Shown here in pieces: positions 37,596 through 47,537 of a stretch of 64,000 nt of DNA. Each line of letters opens with the position of its first letter. Positions within the stretch are counted from its first letter, which is position 1. Both the position numbers and the translations under genes were made by a program. The stretch is taken from NCBI RefSeq assembly GCF_003105155.1, contig NZ_QETK01000012.1:1-64000 (forward strand), given 5' to 3'. The DNA is from Pseudomonas sp. SDI (GTDB taxonomy: Bacteria; Pseudomonadota; Gammaproteobacteria; Pseudomonadales; Pseudomonadaceae). The notes below the pieces were generated by a model. That model saw only the letters and a program-made list of their open reading frames with translations. It had not been told where the DNA came from and did not search any database.

Positions 37596-39026
37596 TTATT
37601 CAGCCAGTTTGAAGGTGATGAAGCTGGCACGTCCCTGACGCAGAACGCGCATGGAGACCGAACGGTTCTTCGGCAGTTCCTTGGCGATTTCGGTGAATTC
37701 CTTCGCCGAGCTGATCGCCTGGTTGTTCAGGTGGCTGATGACGTCGCCCGGGCGCAGGCCGATCAGGGCCGCAGGACCGTCCTGCACTTCCTTGATCACC
37801 ACGCCGCCCTTGAGCTCAAGGGTTTTCTTCTGTTCGGCACTGAGGTCGGCAACCGACACACCAAGGCGATTGCTGCTGCGCTCGATGCTACCGTTGGCAC
37901 CGGTGCTGACTTCCTGATCGTCTTCCGGCAGTGCGCCGATGGTGACGTCGAGGTTCTGACGCTTGCCGTTGCGAATGATTTCCAGCTTGGCCTTGGCGCC
38001 GTCCTTGAGGCCGCCGACCAGGTGTGGCAGGTCCGCCGACATGACGATCGGCTGGCCGTTCATGCTCAGGATCACGTCGCCGACTTGCAGGCCACCCTTG
38101 GCGGCCGGGCCGTCTTCCAGGACCTGGGCCACCAGGGCACCGGCCGGTTTGTCGAGACCGAAGGATTCAGCCAGGTCCTTGTTGACCTCCTGAATCACCA
38201 CGCCGAGCCAGCCGCGGCTGACCTTGCCGTCTTTTTTCAGCTGGTTGGAGACATCGATGGCCACGTCGATCGGGATGGCGAAGGACAGGCCCATGAAGCC
38301 GCCGGAACGGGTGAAGATCTGCGAGTTGATCCCGACCACTTCACCGTTCATGTTGAACAGCGGCCCACCGGAGTTGCCTGGGTTGATCGCCACGTCGGTC
38401 TGGATGAACGGCACATAGGTGTCGTTCGGCAGGGTGCGCCCCTTGGCGCTGACGATACCTTTGGTGACCGAATGGTCGAAGCCGAACGGCGAACCGATCG
38501 CCAGCACCCATTCGCCGACCTTGAGCTTCTCGGAGTCGCCCAGTTTTACCGTCGGCAAGTCCTTACCCTCGACTTTCAGCAGGGCTACGTCGGTGCGCGG
38601 ATCGGTGCCGACCAGCTTGGCCTGCAGCTCGCTACGGTCGGACAGGCGCACGACGATTTCGTCGGCATCGGCCACCACGTGGTTGTTGGTCAGGATGTAG
38701 CCATCGCTGGAGATGATGAAGCCCGAACCCAACGACTGCGCTTCACGCTGGCGATCGCCACGTGGCGAACGCGGTGCCTGCGGCATGCTGCGTTCGAAGA
38801 ACTCGCGCAGGCCTGGCGGCAGGCCTTCCAGGTCGGGCATCTGCCCGGCGGCGTACTTGCGCTCCGGCAGCTTCTGCTTGGTACTGATGTTCACCACCGC
38901 CGGCGAGGCCTGCTCGACCAGGGTAGTGAAGTCCGGCAGGGCTTCGGCTTGCGCGCTGACCACCTGACCGAGCATGAGCACGGCAGCGACCAGCGATAGG
39001 TAGGTTTTCAAGCGTGGTATTGACAT
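37596..39026 (-). CDS. mucD: Periplasmic serine protease MucD (DegP/HtrA family)
   Basis: A 476-residue protease. A signal peptide ends QVVSAQAEA. The catalytic triad is H116 (TNNHVVAD), D146 (RTDVALL) and S219 (NPGNSGGP). Two PDZ domains follow (SRGWLGVVIQEV and the second from about residue 385). It clears misfolded periplasmic proteins and dampens AlgU activation. A frame opens at 39149, but ATG 39026 with GGGAG upstream gives the signal peptide. It is separated from mucB by 263 bp and a terminator, so it has some independent expression. Confidence 0.95.
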   Translation of the reverse strand: MSIPRLKTYLSLVAAVLMLGQVVSAQAEALPDFTTLVEQASPAVVNISTKQKLPERKYAAGQMPDLEGLPPGLREFFERSMPQAPRSPRGDRQREAQSLGSGFIISSDGYILTNNHVVADADEIVVRLSDRSELQAKLVGTDPRTDVALLKVEGKDLPTVKLGDSEKLKVGEWVLAIGSPFGFDHSVTKGIVSAKGRTLPNDTYVPFIQTDVAINPGNSGGPLFNMNGEVVGINSQIFTRSGGFMGLSFAIPIDVAIDVSNQLKKDGKVSRGWLGVVIQEVNKDLAESFGLDKPAGALVAQVLEDGPAAKGGLQVGDVILSMNGQPIVMSADLPHLVGGLKDGAKAKLEIIRNGKRQNLDVTIGALPEDDQEVSTGANGSIERSSNRLGVSVADLSAEQKKTLELKGGVVIKEVQDGPAALIGLRPGDVISHLNNQAISSAKEFTEIAKELPKNRSVSMRVLRQGRASFITFKLAE

Positions 39027-39289
39027 ACGGCTCCCGTCACAACGAGCGTGGTTAAGCAGTAGGGACCTGCACATGCAAAAAGCCCGGCACCCCCTAGGGG
39101 CTGCACCGGGCTCGGTACATCGGCATTTTTGATGCTGCAACAGCAGCAAAGGCCAGCCCCCAGAGGGACTGACCTATAGAAAACTTTTGATGATTTTGCA
39201 AACTTGAAGGCTTACCAATCATGTCAGCGCCTCAGCGATCGGCCGATCATTCAAGTTTCACCTCAAGCCTGCGCATATCGGCCGGCGAC
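39027..39289. other. mucB-mucD intergenic region
   Basis: This 263-bp gap holds a minus-strand terminator (39076-39112) and, upstream of it in transcription order, a second imperfect hairpin (about 39153-39176). A weak sigma-70-like pair, TTGCAA and TATAGG spaced 17 bp on the minus strand near 39178-39206, is a low-confidence promoter candidate. No gene was seen, including no mucC. Confidence 0.5.
39076..39112 (-). terminator. Terminator between mucB and mucD
   Basis: AGCCCGG (39081-39087) pairs with CCGGGCT (39106-39112), with an inner CCCCTAGGGG palindrome. On the minus strand it is followed by TTTTT. It should reduce read-through from algU-mucA-mucB into mucD. Confidence 0.8.
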
Positions 39290-40252
39290 TCACTGCCGTG
39301 CCTGGGCGTCTTGCGCCCGCATCGACAGGGCCACCCGTTCGGCGGTACCGATCGGGATCTCGCCCACCACCGTAACCATCACTTCACCCTTGGGCGTGGT
39401 CAGGCGGCGCGACACCGCCACCGTTGGCCCCAACTGGGTGCGTGTATCCGCGCCGCTGCCGCCATCGCTGGCCTCCAGGAATACCGAGAAACGTGCCAGG
39501 CCATCGTCATACATCAGGCTGCTGACACTGCCTTTGCCGGCGGCGTCCTTGCGCACACTGCTATTAACCAGTTCGAAGCCGGGCGGCAACCAGTCGGAGC
39601 GCCAGCCCGCCACCGCCTCATTGCTACGCGCGACGACGTGCGCAACCGGCTTGCAGTTGGCACTGGGTTGCAGTTCGCTGTCGGCGGGATCCTGAATTTG
39701 CAGATCGGTGAACTGGAACCGCTCAAGCAACTGCTCCTTGTCGTTGATCAGCAGGGACTTGAGCGGCAGCCCGGTCTTGTCGTCCAGGTGCAGCTCGAAG
39801 GCATAGCGGTGTTGATCGCGCGGTCTGAGGGTAACGATGGTGACATCACGACCGGCCACGCGGGAGCGGCCGGCCACACTCAGGTCATACCAGTTCATCA
39901 GTTTCAGCGGATCGAGCACACGCGCCGACGATTCCGCCGCAGAGCCTACCCCTTGCACCAAGGCCCCACTCACGCACTGGGTCTGCCCATCGACACGCAC
40001 GACTTCCTGGGCCGGGCCGTCGAGCTGCAACAGACGCTCGCTGACCTTGCCGTCCTGGACCCGATGCCAGATGTCGTGGGTGGAGAAACTGCCATTACGC
40101 TCGTAAACGAAAGTACCTTGGTAACTCTGCTGTTGCTCGGCCTTGGCCAACCGGTTCAACCAGTCGGCGGCCTCTGTCGATGAGTTGGCGGCCAGGGCTG
40201 GCACGGCCATGCACCCACCGAGCAAGAGCGGTATGAGAGGTAGCGCGCGCAT
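39290..40252 (-). CDS. mucB: Sigma factor regulatory protein MucB (RseB family)
   Basis: A 320-residue periplasmic protein. A signal peptide ends AVPALAA. The N-terminal lipoprotein-fold domain has SYQGTFVYERNGSFSTHDIWH and the C-terminal domain GWRSDWLPPGFELVNSS. It binds MucA and shields it from proteolysis, and lipid signals release it. It lies 12 bp after mucA in the algU-mucA-mucB operon. Confidence 0.95.
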   Translation of the reverse strand: MRALPLIPLLLGGCMAVPALAANSSTEAADWLNRLAKAEQQQSYQGTFVYERNGSFSTHDIWHRVQDGKVSERLLQLDGPAQEVVRVDGQTQCVSGALVQGVGSAAESSARVLDPLKLMNWYDLSVAGRSRVAGRDVTIVTLRPRDQHRYAFELHLDDKTGLPLKSLLINDKEQLLERFQFTDLQIQDPADSELQPSANCKPVAHVVARSNEAVAGWRSDWLPPGFELVNSSVRKDAAGKGSVSSLMYDDGLARFSVFLEASDGGSGADTRTQLGPTVAVSRRLTTPKGEVMVTVVGEIPIGTAERVALSMRAQDAQARQ

Positions 40253-40264
40253 GATCCTCCTTAC

Positions 40265-40855
40265 TTAACGATTTTCCAGGCTGGCCGCACGGGCATAGGG
40301 TAGTGCACTTTCAGTCCCCTTCACGGCAGCTTCCTGGGCATGCTGACGCAGGTAGCCTGGCAGACGCTGATCTTGCCAGCCGCTTTGACCCTGCAGCACA
40401 CCGTTGGCCATCGGACCGGTTGGTTGCTCGGCACTTTCACTATAGCCGGCCAAAACCGCCGGGCCTTGTACTTGTGGTAAGCCCAGAGCAGGTTGTGGTT
40501 GCTGGGCAGCCAGTTGCGCACCGCTGATTTCGTCTTGGTTGTACAGGCGAACACCCGCCAGCACTGCAACGGTGACCGAAGCGGCTACCGCCAGGCGACC
40601 CAAGGTGCGCCACGGGCCACGACTGACCTTGACCGGGGTGGCTTCATCGGCCAGCGCGGCAGACACAGCCGAAGCGATGTCCAGTTTCGGCAGCAGCAGC
40701 TCCTTGTGCATGGCTGCACGGGCGACTTGGTAACGCGACCAGGTGGCACGGGTTTCGGCATCGTCGACGGCATTCAATACCCGACGTAACTCCAGTTCGT
40801 CCGCTTCGTTATCCATCACCGCGGACAGCGATTCCTGCAAAGCTTCACGACTCAT
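40265..40855 (-). CDS. mucA: Anti-sigma factor MucA
   Basis: A 196-residue inner membrane protein that holds AlgU inactive. The N-terminal RseA-type domain reads SREALQESLSAVMDNEADELELRRVL. One membrane helix is at about residues 85-105 (LGRLAVAASVTVAVLAGVRL), followed by a periplasmic tail bound by MucB. A frame opens at 40990, but ATG 40855 is the conserved start. It appears full length, so no mucoid-type truncation is seen. Confidence 0.95.
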   Translation of the reverse strand: MSREALQESLSAVMDNEADELELRRVLNAVDDAETRATWSRYQVARAAMHKELLLPKLDIASAVSAALADEATPVKVSRGPWRTLGRLAVAASVTVAVLAGVRLYNQDEISGAQLAAQQPQPALGLPQVQGPAVLAGYSESAEQPTGPMANGVLQGQSGWQDQRLPGYLRQHAQEAAVKGTESALPYARAASLENR

Positions 40856-40886
40856 GGCGGTTCCTCTCTTGGCTGTCGCCGCTGTC

Positions 40887-41468
40887 TCAGGTTTCCTGCA
40901 ACAGAGGCTGCAGGGCTTTATCAATGGCCTCCCGAGCGCGGAAAATTCGAGAGCGCACGGTACCCACCGGACACTGCATGACGCTGGCAATGTCTTCGTA
41001 ACTCAGACCATCGAATTCACGTAAAGTTAATGCCGTACGCAAATCTTCTGGCAGCTGCTGGATGGTGCGATGGACAGTGCCTTCGATTTCATCACGCAGC
41101 AGCGCTCGTTCTGGGGACTCGAGATCCTTGAGGCCATGATCGCCGTCGTAAAACTCTGCATCCTCGGAACTCACATCACTATCCGGTGGCCGCCGACCGC
41201 GGGACACCAGGTAATTCTTCGCCGTGTTGATCGCAATCCGGTAGAGCCAGGTGTAAAACGCACTGTCCCCACGAAAGTTGCCAAGCGCACGGTAAGCCTT
41301 GATGAACGCTTCCTGCGCCACATCCTGGGCTTCATGGGTGTCGTGCACAAAACGCACGATCAACCCGAGAATCTTGTGCTGATACTTCAGCACCAACAGA
41401 TCAAACGCTCGCCTATCGCCACGCTGAACGCGTTCGACAAGCTGCTGATCCTCTTCCTGGGTTAGCAT
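40887..41468 (-). CDS. algU: ECF sigma factor AlgU (RpoE/sigma-22)
   Basis: A 193-residue sigma factor for the envelope stress and alginate regulon. Region 2 has FDLLVLKYQHKILGLIVRFV and DVAQEAFIKAYRALGNFRGDS; region 4 has LREFDGLSYEDIASVMQCPVGTVRSRIFRARE. It starts at ATG 41468 (TQEEDQQLVER). A well-formed AlgU-type promoter lies about 60 bp upstream, so it drives its own operon. Confidence 0.97.
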   Translation of the reverse strand: MLTQEEDQQLVERVQRGDRRAFDLLVLKYQHKILGLIVRFVHDTHEAQDVAQEAFIKAYRALGNFRGDSAFYTWLYRIAINTAKNYLVSRGRRPPDSDVSSEDAEFYDGDHGLKDLESPERALLRDEIEGTVHRTIQQLPEDLRTALTLREFDGLSYEDIASVMQCPVGTVRSRIFRAREAIDKALQPLLQET

Positions 41469-41526
41469 GAACACTCCTCGGTGGACCTGGAGGAGTGCTG
41501 CATCAGCCATCGTTCAGGCTTGCAAG

Positions 41527-41554
41527 CATAGACTCGGGCTTTTCGCAAAAGTTC
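41527..41554 (-). promoter_or_regulatory. AlgU-dependent promoter of algU
   Basis: On the minus strand GAACTT (41549-41554) is followed after exactly 16 bp by TCTATG (41527-41532), close to the sigma-22/sigma-E consensus GAACTT-N16-TCtgA. The predicted start lies about 50 bp before the algU ATG. Confidence 0.8.
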
Positions 41555-41925
41555 TCCCCTCCAGGCAAGTTTCCTGCGGCCCTTGGTCGGCTCGCACGAA
41601 AAACGCAGCACGGTCACGGCCGGCTGCGTCAATAATCGGGTCTTCGTATATGGGCACTGGCGAAATCGGCCTGGCCTCCCGTCACTACCGCGTCCTGACG
41701 TACAGGCAACCTACTATGGATACGTGCGATTCCAGGAAAGTTCCCACTCGGCAGCATCGACACATCGCCCACGCCGTGGAAATCAGGGTATCGAGGCTGC
41801 TATAAAGGCAACCCAGCCAGATTCACGATAGTTTCACAATGCCATAAACGCCCGACTATTGTGCCGATACCCCCGTCCTTATACTAGTGTCCTTCGTGGT
41901 CGCCCTCGCGCGGAATTTCCAAGAC
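41555..41925. other. algU/nadB divergent gap
   Basis: Past the AlgU promoter no gene is seen. On the plus strand TATACT at 41880-41885 could be a nadB -10, with TTGTGC about 15 bp earlier as a poor -35. Two overlapping short frames at about 41467-41831 have no coding signs. Confidence 0.4.
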
Positions 41926-43542
41926 ATGAGCCAACAATTCCAACATGACGTTCTTGTGATCGGCAGCGGCGCCGCCGGCCTCAGCCTGGCGCTGACCCTC
42001 CCGGCGCACCTGCGCATCGCCGTACTGAGCAAAGGCGACCTGGCCAACGGCTCGACCTTCTGGGCCCAGGGCGGCGTTGCCGCCGTACTCGACGATACCG
42101 ACACCGTACAGTCGCATGTCGAAGACACCCTCAATGCCGGCGGCGGCCTCTGCCACGAGGATGCCGTGCGCTTCACCGTGGAGCACAGCCGCGAAGCCAT
42201 CCAGTGGCTGATCGACCAGGGCGTGCCGTTCACCCGTGACGAACACGCCAGCGACGACGACGGTGGCTTCGAATTTCACCTCACCCGCGAGGGCGGTCAC
42301 AGCCACCGGCGCATCATCCATGCCGCCGACGCCACCGGCGCCGCCATTTTCACCACCCTGCTCGCCCAGGCCCGGCAACGGCCGAACATCGAGCTGCTGG
42401 AGCAACGGGTAGCCGTCGACCTGATCACCGAACGCCGCCTGGGCCTTGAGGGCGACCGCTGCCTCGGTGCCTACGTGCTGGATCGCAACACCGGCGAGGT
42501 CGATACCTTCGGCGCGCGCTTTACCGTGCTTGCTACCGGCGGCGCAGCCAAGGTCTACCTCTATACCAGCAACCCCGACGGGGCCTGCGGCGACGGTATC
42601 GCCATGGCCTGGCGGGCCGGCTGCCGGGTGGCGAACCTGGAGTTCAACCAGTTCCACCCGACCTGCCTGTACCACCCGCAAGCCAAGAGTTTCCTGATCA
42701 CCGAGGCCCTGCGCGGTGAAGGCGCTCTGCTCAAGCTACCCAATGGCGAGCGCTTCATGCCGCGCTTCGACCCGCGCGCCGAACTGGCCCCACGCGACAT
42801 CGTCGCCCGCGCCATCGACCACGAGATGAAGCGCCTGGGCGTCGACTGCGTGTACCTGGACATCAGCCACAAGCCGGCCGAGTTCGTCAAAAGCCACTTC
42901 CCGACGGTGTATGAGCGCTGCCTGACGTTCGGTATCGACATCACCCAACAGGCGATCCCGGTGGTCCCAGCCGCCCACTACACCTGCGGCGGGGTCATGG
43001 TCGACGACCAGGGCCACACCGACGTGCCCGGCCTCTACGCCATTGGCGAAACCAGCTTCACCGGCCTGCACGGCGCCAACCGCATGGCCAGCAATTCGCT
43101 GCTCGAATGCTTCGTCTATGGCCGTTCGGCATCGGCCGACATCGTCGCCAAGCTCGCCGCGGTCGACATGCCGCACGCCCTGCCCTGCTGGGATGCGAGC
43201 CAGGTCACCGACTCCGACGAGGACGTGATCATTGCGCACAACTGGGACGAACTGCGGCGATTCATGTGGGACTACGTGGGCATCGTGCGCACCAATAAGC
43301 GCCTGCAACGCGCCGAGCACCGCGTGCGCCTGCTGCTGGACGAGATCGACGAGTTCTACAGCAACTACAAGGTCAGCCGCGACCTGATCGAGCTACGCAA
43401 CCTGGCCCAGGTGGCCGAACTGATGATTCGCTCGGCCATGCAGCGCAAGGAAAGCCGCGGCCTGCATTACACCCTCGACTATCCGGGCCTGCTCGACGAA
43501 GCCCGCGACACTATCCTGCAGCCGCCCACCTACGCCGACTGA
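41926..43542 (+). CDS. nadB: L-aspartate oxidase
   Basis: A 538-residue FAD enzyme that oxidises L-aspartate to iminoaspartate, the first step of NAD synthesis. The FAD site is [16 protein letters not shown], followed by [18 protein letters not shown], the active-site region [19 protein letters not shown] [16 protein letters not shown], and [17 protein letters not shown] 41926 is chosen over GTG 41887 because it gives the usual N-terminus. It ends overlapping the convergent ygfX by 32 bp. Confidence 0.95.
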   Translation: MSQQFQHDVLVIGSGAAGLSLALTLPAHLRIAVLSKGDLANGSTFWAQGGVAAVLDDTDTVQSHVEDTLNAGGGLCHEDAVRFTVEHSREAIQWLIDQGVPFTRDEHASDDDGGFEFHLTREGGHSHRRIIHAADATGAAIFTTLLAQARQRPNIELLEQRVAVDLITERRLGLEGDRCLGAYVLDRNTGEVDTFGARFTVLATGGAAKVYLYTSNPDGACGDGIAMAWRAGCRVANLEFNQFHPTCLYHPQAKSFLITEALRGEGALLKLPNGERFMPRFDPRAELAPRDIVARAIDHEMKRLGVDCVYLDISHKPAEFVKSHFPTVYERCLTFGIDITQQAIPVVPAAHYTCGGVMVDDQGHTDVPGLYAIGETSFTGLHGANRMASNSLLECFVYGRSASADIVAKLAAVDMPHALPCWDASQVTDSDEDVIIAHNWDELRRFMWDYVGIVRTNKRLQRAEHRVRLLLDEIDEFYSNYKVSRDLIELRNLAQVAELMIRSAMQRKESRGLHYTLDYPGLLDEARDTILQPPTYAD

Positions 43543-43963
43543 ACTTCAGCCGCAGACGCAGGCGCCGGTGTTGCACCGGCTCCAGCGCGTCGTGGGCGAT
43601 GCACAGGCTTTCACTGAATAAGCGCCCCGCGCGGCGGTAGCGCAGCACCACCAACCCCGGCACAGCCAGGCTGTCGCGGCGCAACTGCACCGCGTGCCAG
43701 CCTCGCGCGTGGCTCCACAGCCACCAGCCGCTGGCGTCGCGGCGCAGGCGGCTGATGGCGTGCGGATGGCTCAGAAGGATGCGTCGCGGCACCACCCAGG
43801 CAGCATGCCCCAGGCACAACAGGGCGCCGAGCAAGCTCAACCAAAGTGGAATGGCAAGGATAAACACTGTTGCCAGCGCGATCAGCTGGCAGGCGAGGTA
43901 GGTCGCCAGCAAGACCCGCGAGCCTTGCCAGCGACACTCGAAACGATCACTTGGGCTGGACAC
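43511..43963 (-). CDS. ygfX: YgfX-type membrane protein (CptA family)
   Basis: A 150-residue protein with two adjacent membrane helices (about residues 17-60, [20 protein letters not shown] then [19 protein letters not shown]) and a soluble C-terminal part with [19 protein letters not shown]. It is encoded directly after sdhE, overlapping it by 17 bp. In E. coli the pair was described both as a toxin-antitoxin and as a flavinylation module. Its 3' end overlaps nadB in opposite orientation. Confidence 0.82.
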   Translation of the reverse strand: MSSPSDRFECRWQGSRVLLATYLACQLIALATVFILAIPLWLSLLGALLCLGHAAWVVPRRILLSHPHAISRLRRDASGWWLWSHARGWHAVQLRRDSLAVPGLVVLRYRRAGRLFSESLCIAHDALEPVQHRRLRLRLKFSRRRWAAAG

Positions 43964-44201
43964 GGTCCAGGATGATGCGGACCATGCGCTGCAGCTCCGG
44001 GTCTTCCGATTCGCTGCGCTCCATGAACCAGCCGAACATGTCCTGGTCTTCGCAGCTCAGCAGGCGCTTGTACAGTTCACGGTCTTCCGGGCTCAGGGTC
44101 GGGTAGACCTCCGCGCTGAAAGGCACCAGCAACACATCCAGCTCCAGCATGCCGCGGCGGCTGTGCCAGAAGAGACGGTTGAGTTCAGTTTGTTCGACCA
44201 T
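43947..44201 (-). CDS. sdhE: FAD assembly factor SdhE
   Basis: An 84-residue protein that helps attach FAD to succinate dehydrogenase. It has [20 protein letters not shown], including the conserved RGMLELD, and [20 protein letters not shown], which are the family's signature. The gene overlaps ygfX and lies opposite ygfZ across 165 bp. Confidence 0.93.
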   Translation of the reverse strand: MVEQTELNRLFWHSRRGMLELDVLLVPFSAEVYPTLSPEDRELYKRLLSCEDQDMFGWFMERSESEDPELQRMVRIILDRVQPK

Positions 44202-44366
44202 CGAGCCCTCCTCAAATAGGCGGCCAGTATACAGGCCATGGCCGACCCGGGCACAAGGCGTTGGTCGAGTACGCCTGTGACAATGGATGACCGGTCCCGA
44301 GCCTGCTACCTATTTTGCCGACGGCGCTCTATGATGGCCGCCAGTCTTATTTACCTGCGATGACCC

Positions 44367-45308
44367 ATGGCCGACTCTGCTTTCTTCTGCCCCCTGTCCC
44401 ACGAGGGCGTCCTCGCCGTCCGCGGCTCTGACGCCGGCAAGTTCCTGCAAGGTCAGCTGACCTGCAACATCGGTTACCTCAACGAGCACACCGCCAGCCT
44501 GGGCGCCCGCTGCATGGTCAAGGGCCGTATGCAGTCGAGCTTCCGCATCCTCCCCGAGGGCGACGGTTTCGTGCTGGCGATGGCCAGCGAACTGCTCGAA
44601 GCGCAATTGGCCGACCTGAAAAAGTACGCCGTGTTCTCCAAGGCCAAGCTCACCGACGAAAGCGCTGCCTGGGCTCGCTTCGGCCTGCAACAGGGCGACG
44701 CCGCACTGACCGTGCTGGGCCTGGACGTGCCGGCGCAGAACGACGCCACCAGCCGCCACAACGGCCTGATGGCCATCGCCGTGTCGCCGGGCCGGGTCGA
44801 ACTGTGGGTGCCGGCCGAACAGGCCGAAAGCGTACGCACGCAACTGGCGGCGCTGCTGCCGGTCGGCGAGCTGAACGACTGGCTGCTCGGGCAGATCCGC
44901 GCCGGTATTGGCCAGGTCATGGCGCAGACCCGCGAGCTGTTCATTCCGCAGATGATCAACCTGCAGGCGGTCGGCGGCGTCAGCTTCAAGAAAGGCTGCT
45001 ATACCGGCCAGGAAATCGTCGCGCGCATGCAATACCTGGGCAAACTCAAACGCCGCCAATATCGCCTGGCCCTGGCTGGCGAAGCGCCGCCAGAGCCTGG
45101 CGCCCAGGTATTCTCGCCCACTCACGCCTCGTCGGTCGGCGAAGTGGTGCTGGCCGCCAGCAATGGCAGTGGCAGCGAACTGCTCGCGGTGCTGACTGCC
45201 GACGCGGTCGAGGATAACAACCTGCACCTGGGCAGTGCCGATGGCCCGCGCCTGGAACTGCTTTCCCTGCCTTACGAACTGGACCGCGACCGCGAAATCC
45301 AGCGCTGA
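44367..45308 (+). CDS. ygfZ: Folate-binding protein YgfZ
   Basis: A 313-residue GcvT-like protein that uses tetrahydrofolate to support repair or assembly of some Fe-S enzymes such as MiaB. The diagnostic motif KGCYTGQE has C211. The N-terminal part has FLQGQLTCNIGYLNEHTASLGARCMVKGRM. It faces sdhE across a divergent gap; HDOD follows 36 bp later. Confidence 0.92.
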   Translation: MADSAFFCPLSHEGVLAVRGSDAGKFLQGQLTCNIGYLNEHTASLGARCMVKGRMQSSFRILPEGDGFVLAMASELLEAQLADLKKYAVFSKAKLTDESAAWARFGLQQGDAALTVLGLDVPAQNDATSRHNGLMAIAVSPGRVELWVPAEQAESVRTQLAALLPVGELNDWLLGQIRAGIGQVMAQTRELFIPQMINLQAVGGVSFKKGCYTGQEIVARMQYLGKLKRRQYRLALAGEAPPEPGAQVFSPTHASSVGEVVLAASNGSGSELLAVLTADAVEDNNLHLGSADGPRLELLSLPYELDRDREIQR

Positions 45309-45344
45309 GCCAGCCCACGCCCCTGATTGCGGTAGAAACTAAAG

Positions 45345-46151
45345 ATGAACACGCTGGCCACGATGGTTGCAGCTCAATTGCTGGCCGCCATCGACAACGA
45401 TGACCTGGTGCTGCCGACCTTGCCCGAGGTCGCCCTGAGCATTCGCGAAGCGGCGGAAGACACCGAGATCAGCGTCAGCGCCCTGAGCAAGGTGATCGGC
45501 CGCGACGCAGCCCTCGCCGCGCGCCTGATCAAGGTGGTGAACAGCCCGCTGCTGCGCGCCGCCACCGAAGTCACCGACCTGCAAACCGCGATTACCCGGC
45601 TGGGCATCAACTACAGCTGCAACCTGGCGATCGGCCTGGTGATCGAACAGATCTTCCACGCCCGCTCGGAAGTCGTTGAACAGAAGATGCGGGAAATCTG
45701 GGCAACCAGCCTGGAAATCGCCGGCATCAGCTACGAACTGTGCATGCGCTTCACCCAGCTCAAACCCGATCAGGGTGCGCTGGCCGGGCTGGTGCACCAG
45801 ATCGGCGTGCTGCCGATCCTCACCTACGCCGAAGAACACAACGAGCTGCTCTCCGACCCGGTGTGCCTGAACCACGTCATCGAACAGATCCACCCGGTAC
45901 TGGGCGACAAGATCCTCAGTGTCTGGGAGTTTCCCGAGCTGCTGGCCGGGCTGCCGAGCCAGGTGCAGGACCTCGACCGGCACACCGCGCAAGTCGATTA
46001 CGTCGATATCGTGCAGATCGCCCGCGCGCTCAGTGATGTCGGCCGCGAACGACCACTCGGCGCCCTGCCCGCCTATCGCCACCTCAACCTGCCGGCCGGC
46101 AGCCAGTTGGCCATCGGCGAACTGCTGGGCGCCCGGCACATGTTCCGCTGA
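45345..46151 (+). CDS. HDOD domain signalling protein
   Basis: A 268-residue HDOD protein. It begins VAAQLLAAIDNDDLVLPTLP and has the core LSKVIGRDAALAARLIKVVNSPL and AGLVHQIGVLPIL, with the HD-related pair degenerate, so it is likely a signalling scaffold rather than a phosphodiesterase. It is co-directional with ygfZ and probably co-transcribed. Function unknown. Confidence 0.85.
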   Translation: MNTLATMVAAQLLAAIDNDDLVLPTLPEVALSIREAAEDTEISVSALSKVIGRDAALAARLIKVVNSPLLRAATEVTDLQTAITRLGINYSCNLAIGLVIEQIFHARSEVVEQKMREIWATSLEIAGISYELCMRFTQLKPDQGALAGLVHQIGVLPILTYAEEHNELLSDPVCLNHVIEQIHPVLGDKILSVWEFPELLAGLPSQVQDLDRHTAQVDYVDIVQIARALSDVGRERPLGALPAYRHLNLPAGSQLAIGELLGARHMFR

Positions 46152-46154
46152 GGT

Positions 46155-47537
46155 TCAGTCCGGCGGGTTGAAGCTGACCCGCACCTTCAGACCACCGCGC
46201 TCGCCATCGTGCAGGCTGATCTGCGCCAGGTGCGCGCGGCAAATTTCGCCGACGATGGCCAGCCCCAGCCCGGTTCCCTGGGCACCGCGCCGATAGAACC
46301 GTTCGAACACCCGCTCGCGCTCCTGCTCGGGAATCCCTGGGCCGTCGTCCTCGACTTCCAGCACCCCCGGTTCGCTCACCCGCAGGATCACGTTGCCATT
46401 GGCCGGGGTATGCGCCAGGGCGTTGTCGACCAGGTTGCTCAGCAGCTCATTGAGCAGGGTTGGCTCGCCACGCACCCACACCGGGTTATCCGCCTCCAGC
46501 GCCAGCGCCACACCGCGGGCATGGGCCAACGGGGCCATGGCCATGCCCAGCTCGCGGGCCAGCTGACTGAGGTCGAGCAACTGCGCCCCGCCTTCGGCAA
46601 TCGCTCGAGCACCGTTTTCCACCCGCGCCAGCGACAGCAACTGGTTGGCCAGGTGGGTCAGGCGGTCGGTGCCCTGGGCCGCTGCTTCGAGGGTCTCGCG
46701 CCACACCTGCGGCTCTTTCGAGCGCAGGCCCAGTTCGACCCGCGCCTTGAGCGCGGCCAGCGGCGTGCGCAGCTCGTGCGCGGCCTCGGCGATGAACTGC
46801 GCCTGACGCTCGAACTGGCCACGCAGGCGCTCGGTGAAATGGTTCAGGGCGCGCACCAGCGGCCCCAGTTCACGCTGCACCTGCACCACCGGCAAGGCCC
46901 GCAGGTCGTCCGGCTGGCGCTCTTCCACGGCGCCACGCAGGCGCTCCAGCGGTCGCAACGCAGCACTCACGGCAAACCACACCAGCATCAGTGCGCCCAG
47001 CGCCAGCATGCCCAGGCGCAACAGCGTGTCGGCCATCAGCCCACGGGCCATGCGCACCCGCGCCTCTTCGGTTTCGGCCACGCGGATTTCGGCCATGCCG
47101 TTCATGTTCGGCTCGCTGACCGCCTTGAGCAGGCTGACCACACGCACGTCCTGGCCCAGGTAACGGGCGTCGTAGAAGCGCGCCAGCGCCGGGTAGTCGT
47201 CAGTGCGCGGCGTGCCGGGCGGCGGCGCCGGGAGGTTTTCGTAACCGGAGATCAACCGCTGATGAATGTCGTTGACCTGGTAGTAGATCCGCCCGGCACT
47301 GTCGTAGGCGAAGGTGTCCAGGGCCACATACGGCACATCGGCGCTGAGCGTGCCGTCGCGCTGCGACAGGCCCGCGGCGATGGTCCGCGCCGAGGCCAGC
47401 AGGGTCCGATCATAGGCGGTGTCGGCGGCGACGCGACCGTTCCAGTAAGCGCTCAGACCGCTGGCAAGCATCAGCACCACCAGCAGCAGCGCCAGGTTCC
47501 ACACCAGCCGCCCGCGCAGGCTGCCGGCGTCACGCAT
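46155..47537 (-). CDS. tctE: Tricarboxylate sensor kinase TctE
   Basis: A 460-residue sensor kinase. Two membrane helices flank a periplasmic domain (TctE N-terminal type, PPGTPRTDDYPALARFYDARY). H254 in EAAHELRTPLAALK is phosphorylated; N-box LLSNLVDNALAHT, G1 DDGPGI and G2 GTGLGLAIV are intact. ATG 47537 overlaps the tctD stop by 8 bp and is chosen over 47567. It senses citrate-like acids and activates TctD. The divergent transporter genes support the assignment. Confidence 0.9.
   Translation of the reverse strand: MRDAGSLRGRLVWNLALLLVVLMLASGLSAYWNGRVAADTAYDRTLLASARTIAAGLSQRDGTLSADVPYVALDTFAYDSAGRIYYQVNDIHQRLISGYENLPAPPPGTPRTDDYPALARFYDARYLGQDVRVVSLLKAVSEPNMNGMAEIRVAETEEARVRMARGLMADTLLRLGMLALGALMLVWFAVSAALRPLERLRGAVEERQPDDLRALPVVQVQRELGPLVRALNHFTERLRGQFERQAQFIAEAAHELRTPLAALKARVELGLRSKEPQVWRETLEAAAQGTDRLTHLANQLLSLARVENGARAIAEGGAQLLDLSQLARELGMAMAPLAHARGVALALEADNPVWVRGEPTLLNELLSNLVDNALAHTPANGNVILRVSEPGVLEVEDDGPGIPEQERERVFERFYRRGAQGTGLGLAIVGEICRAHLAQISLHDGERGGLKVRVSFNPPD

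Noticed and set aside
41467..41831. Short plus-strand frames in the algU/nadB gap
   Set aside because: They overlap the algU promoter, have no Shine-Dalgarno sequence and no protein-like features.
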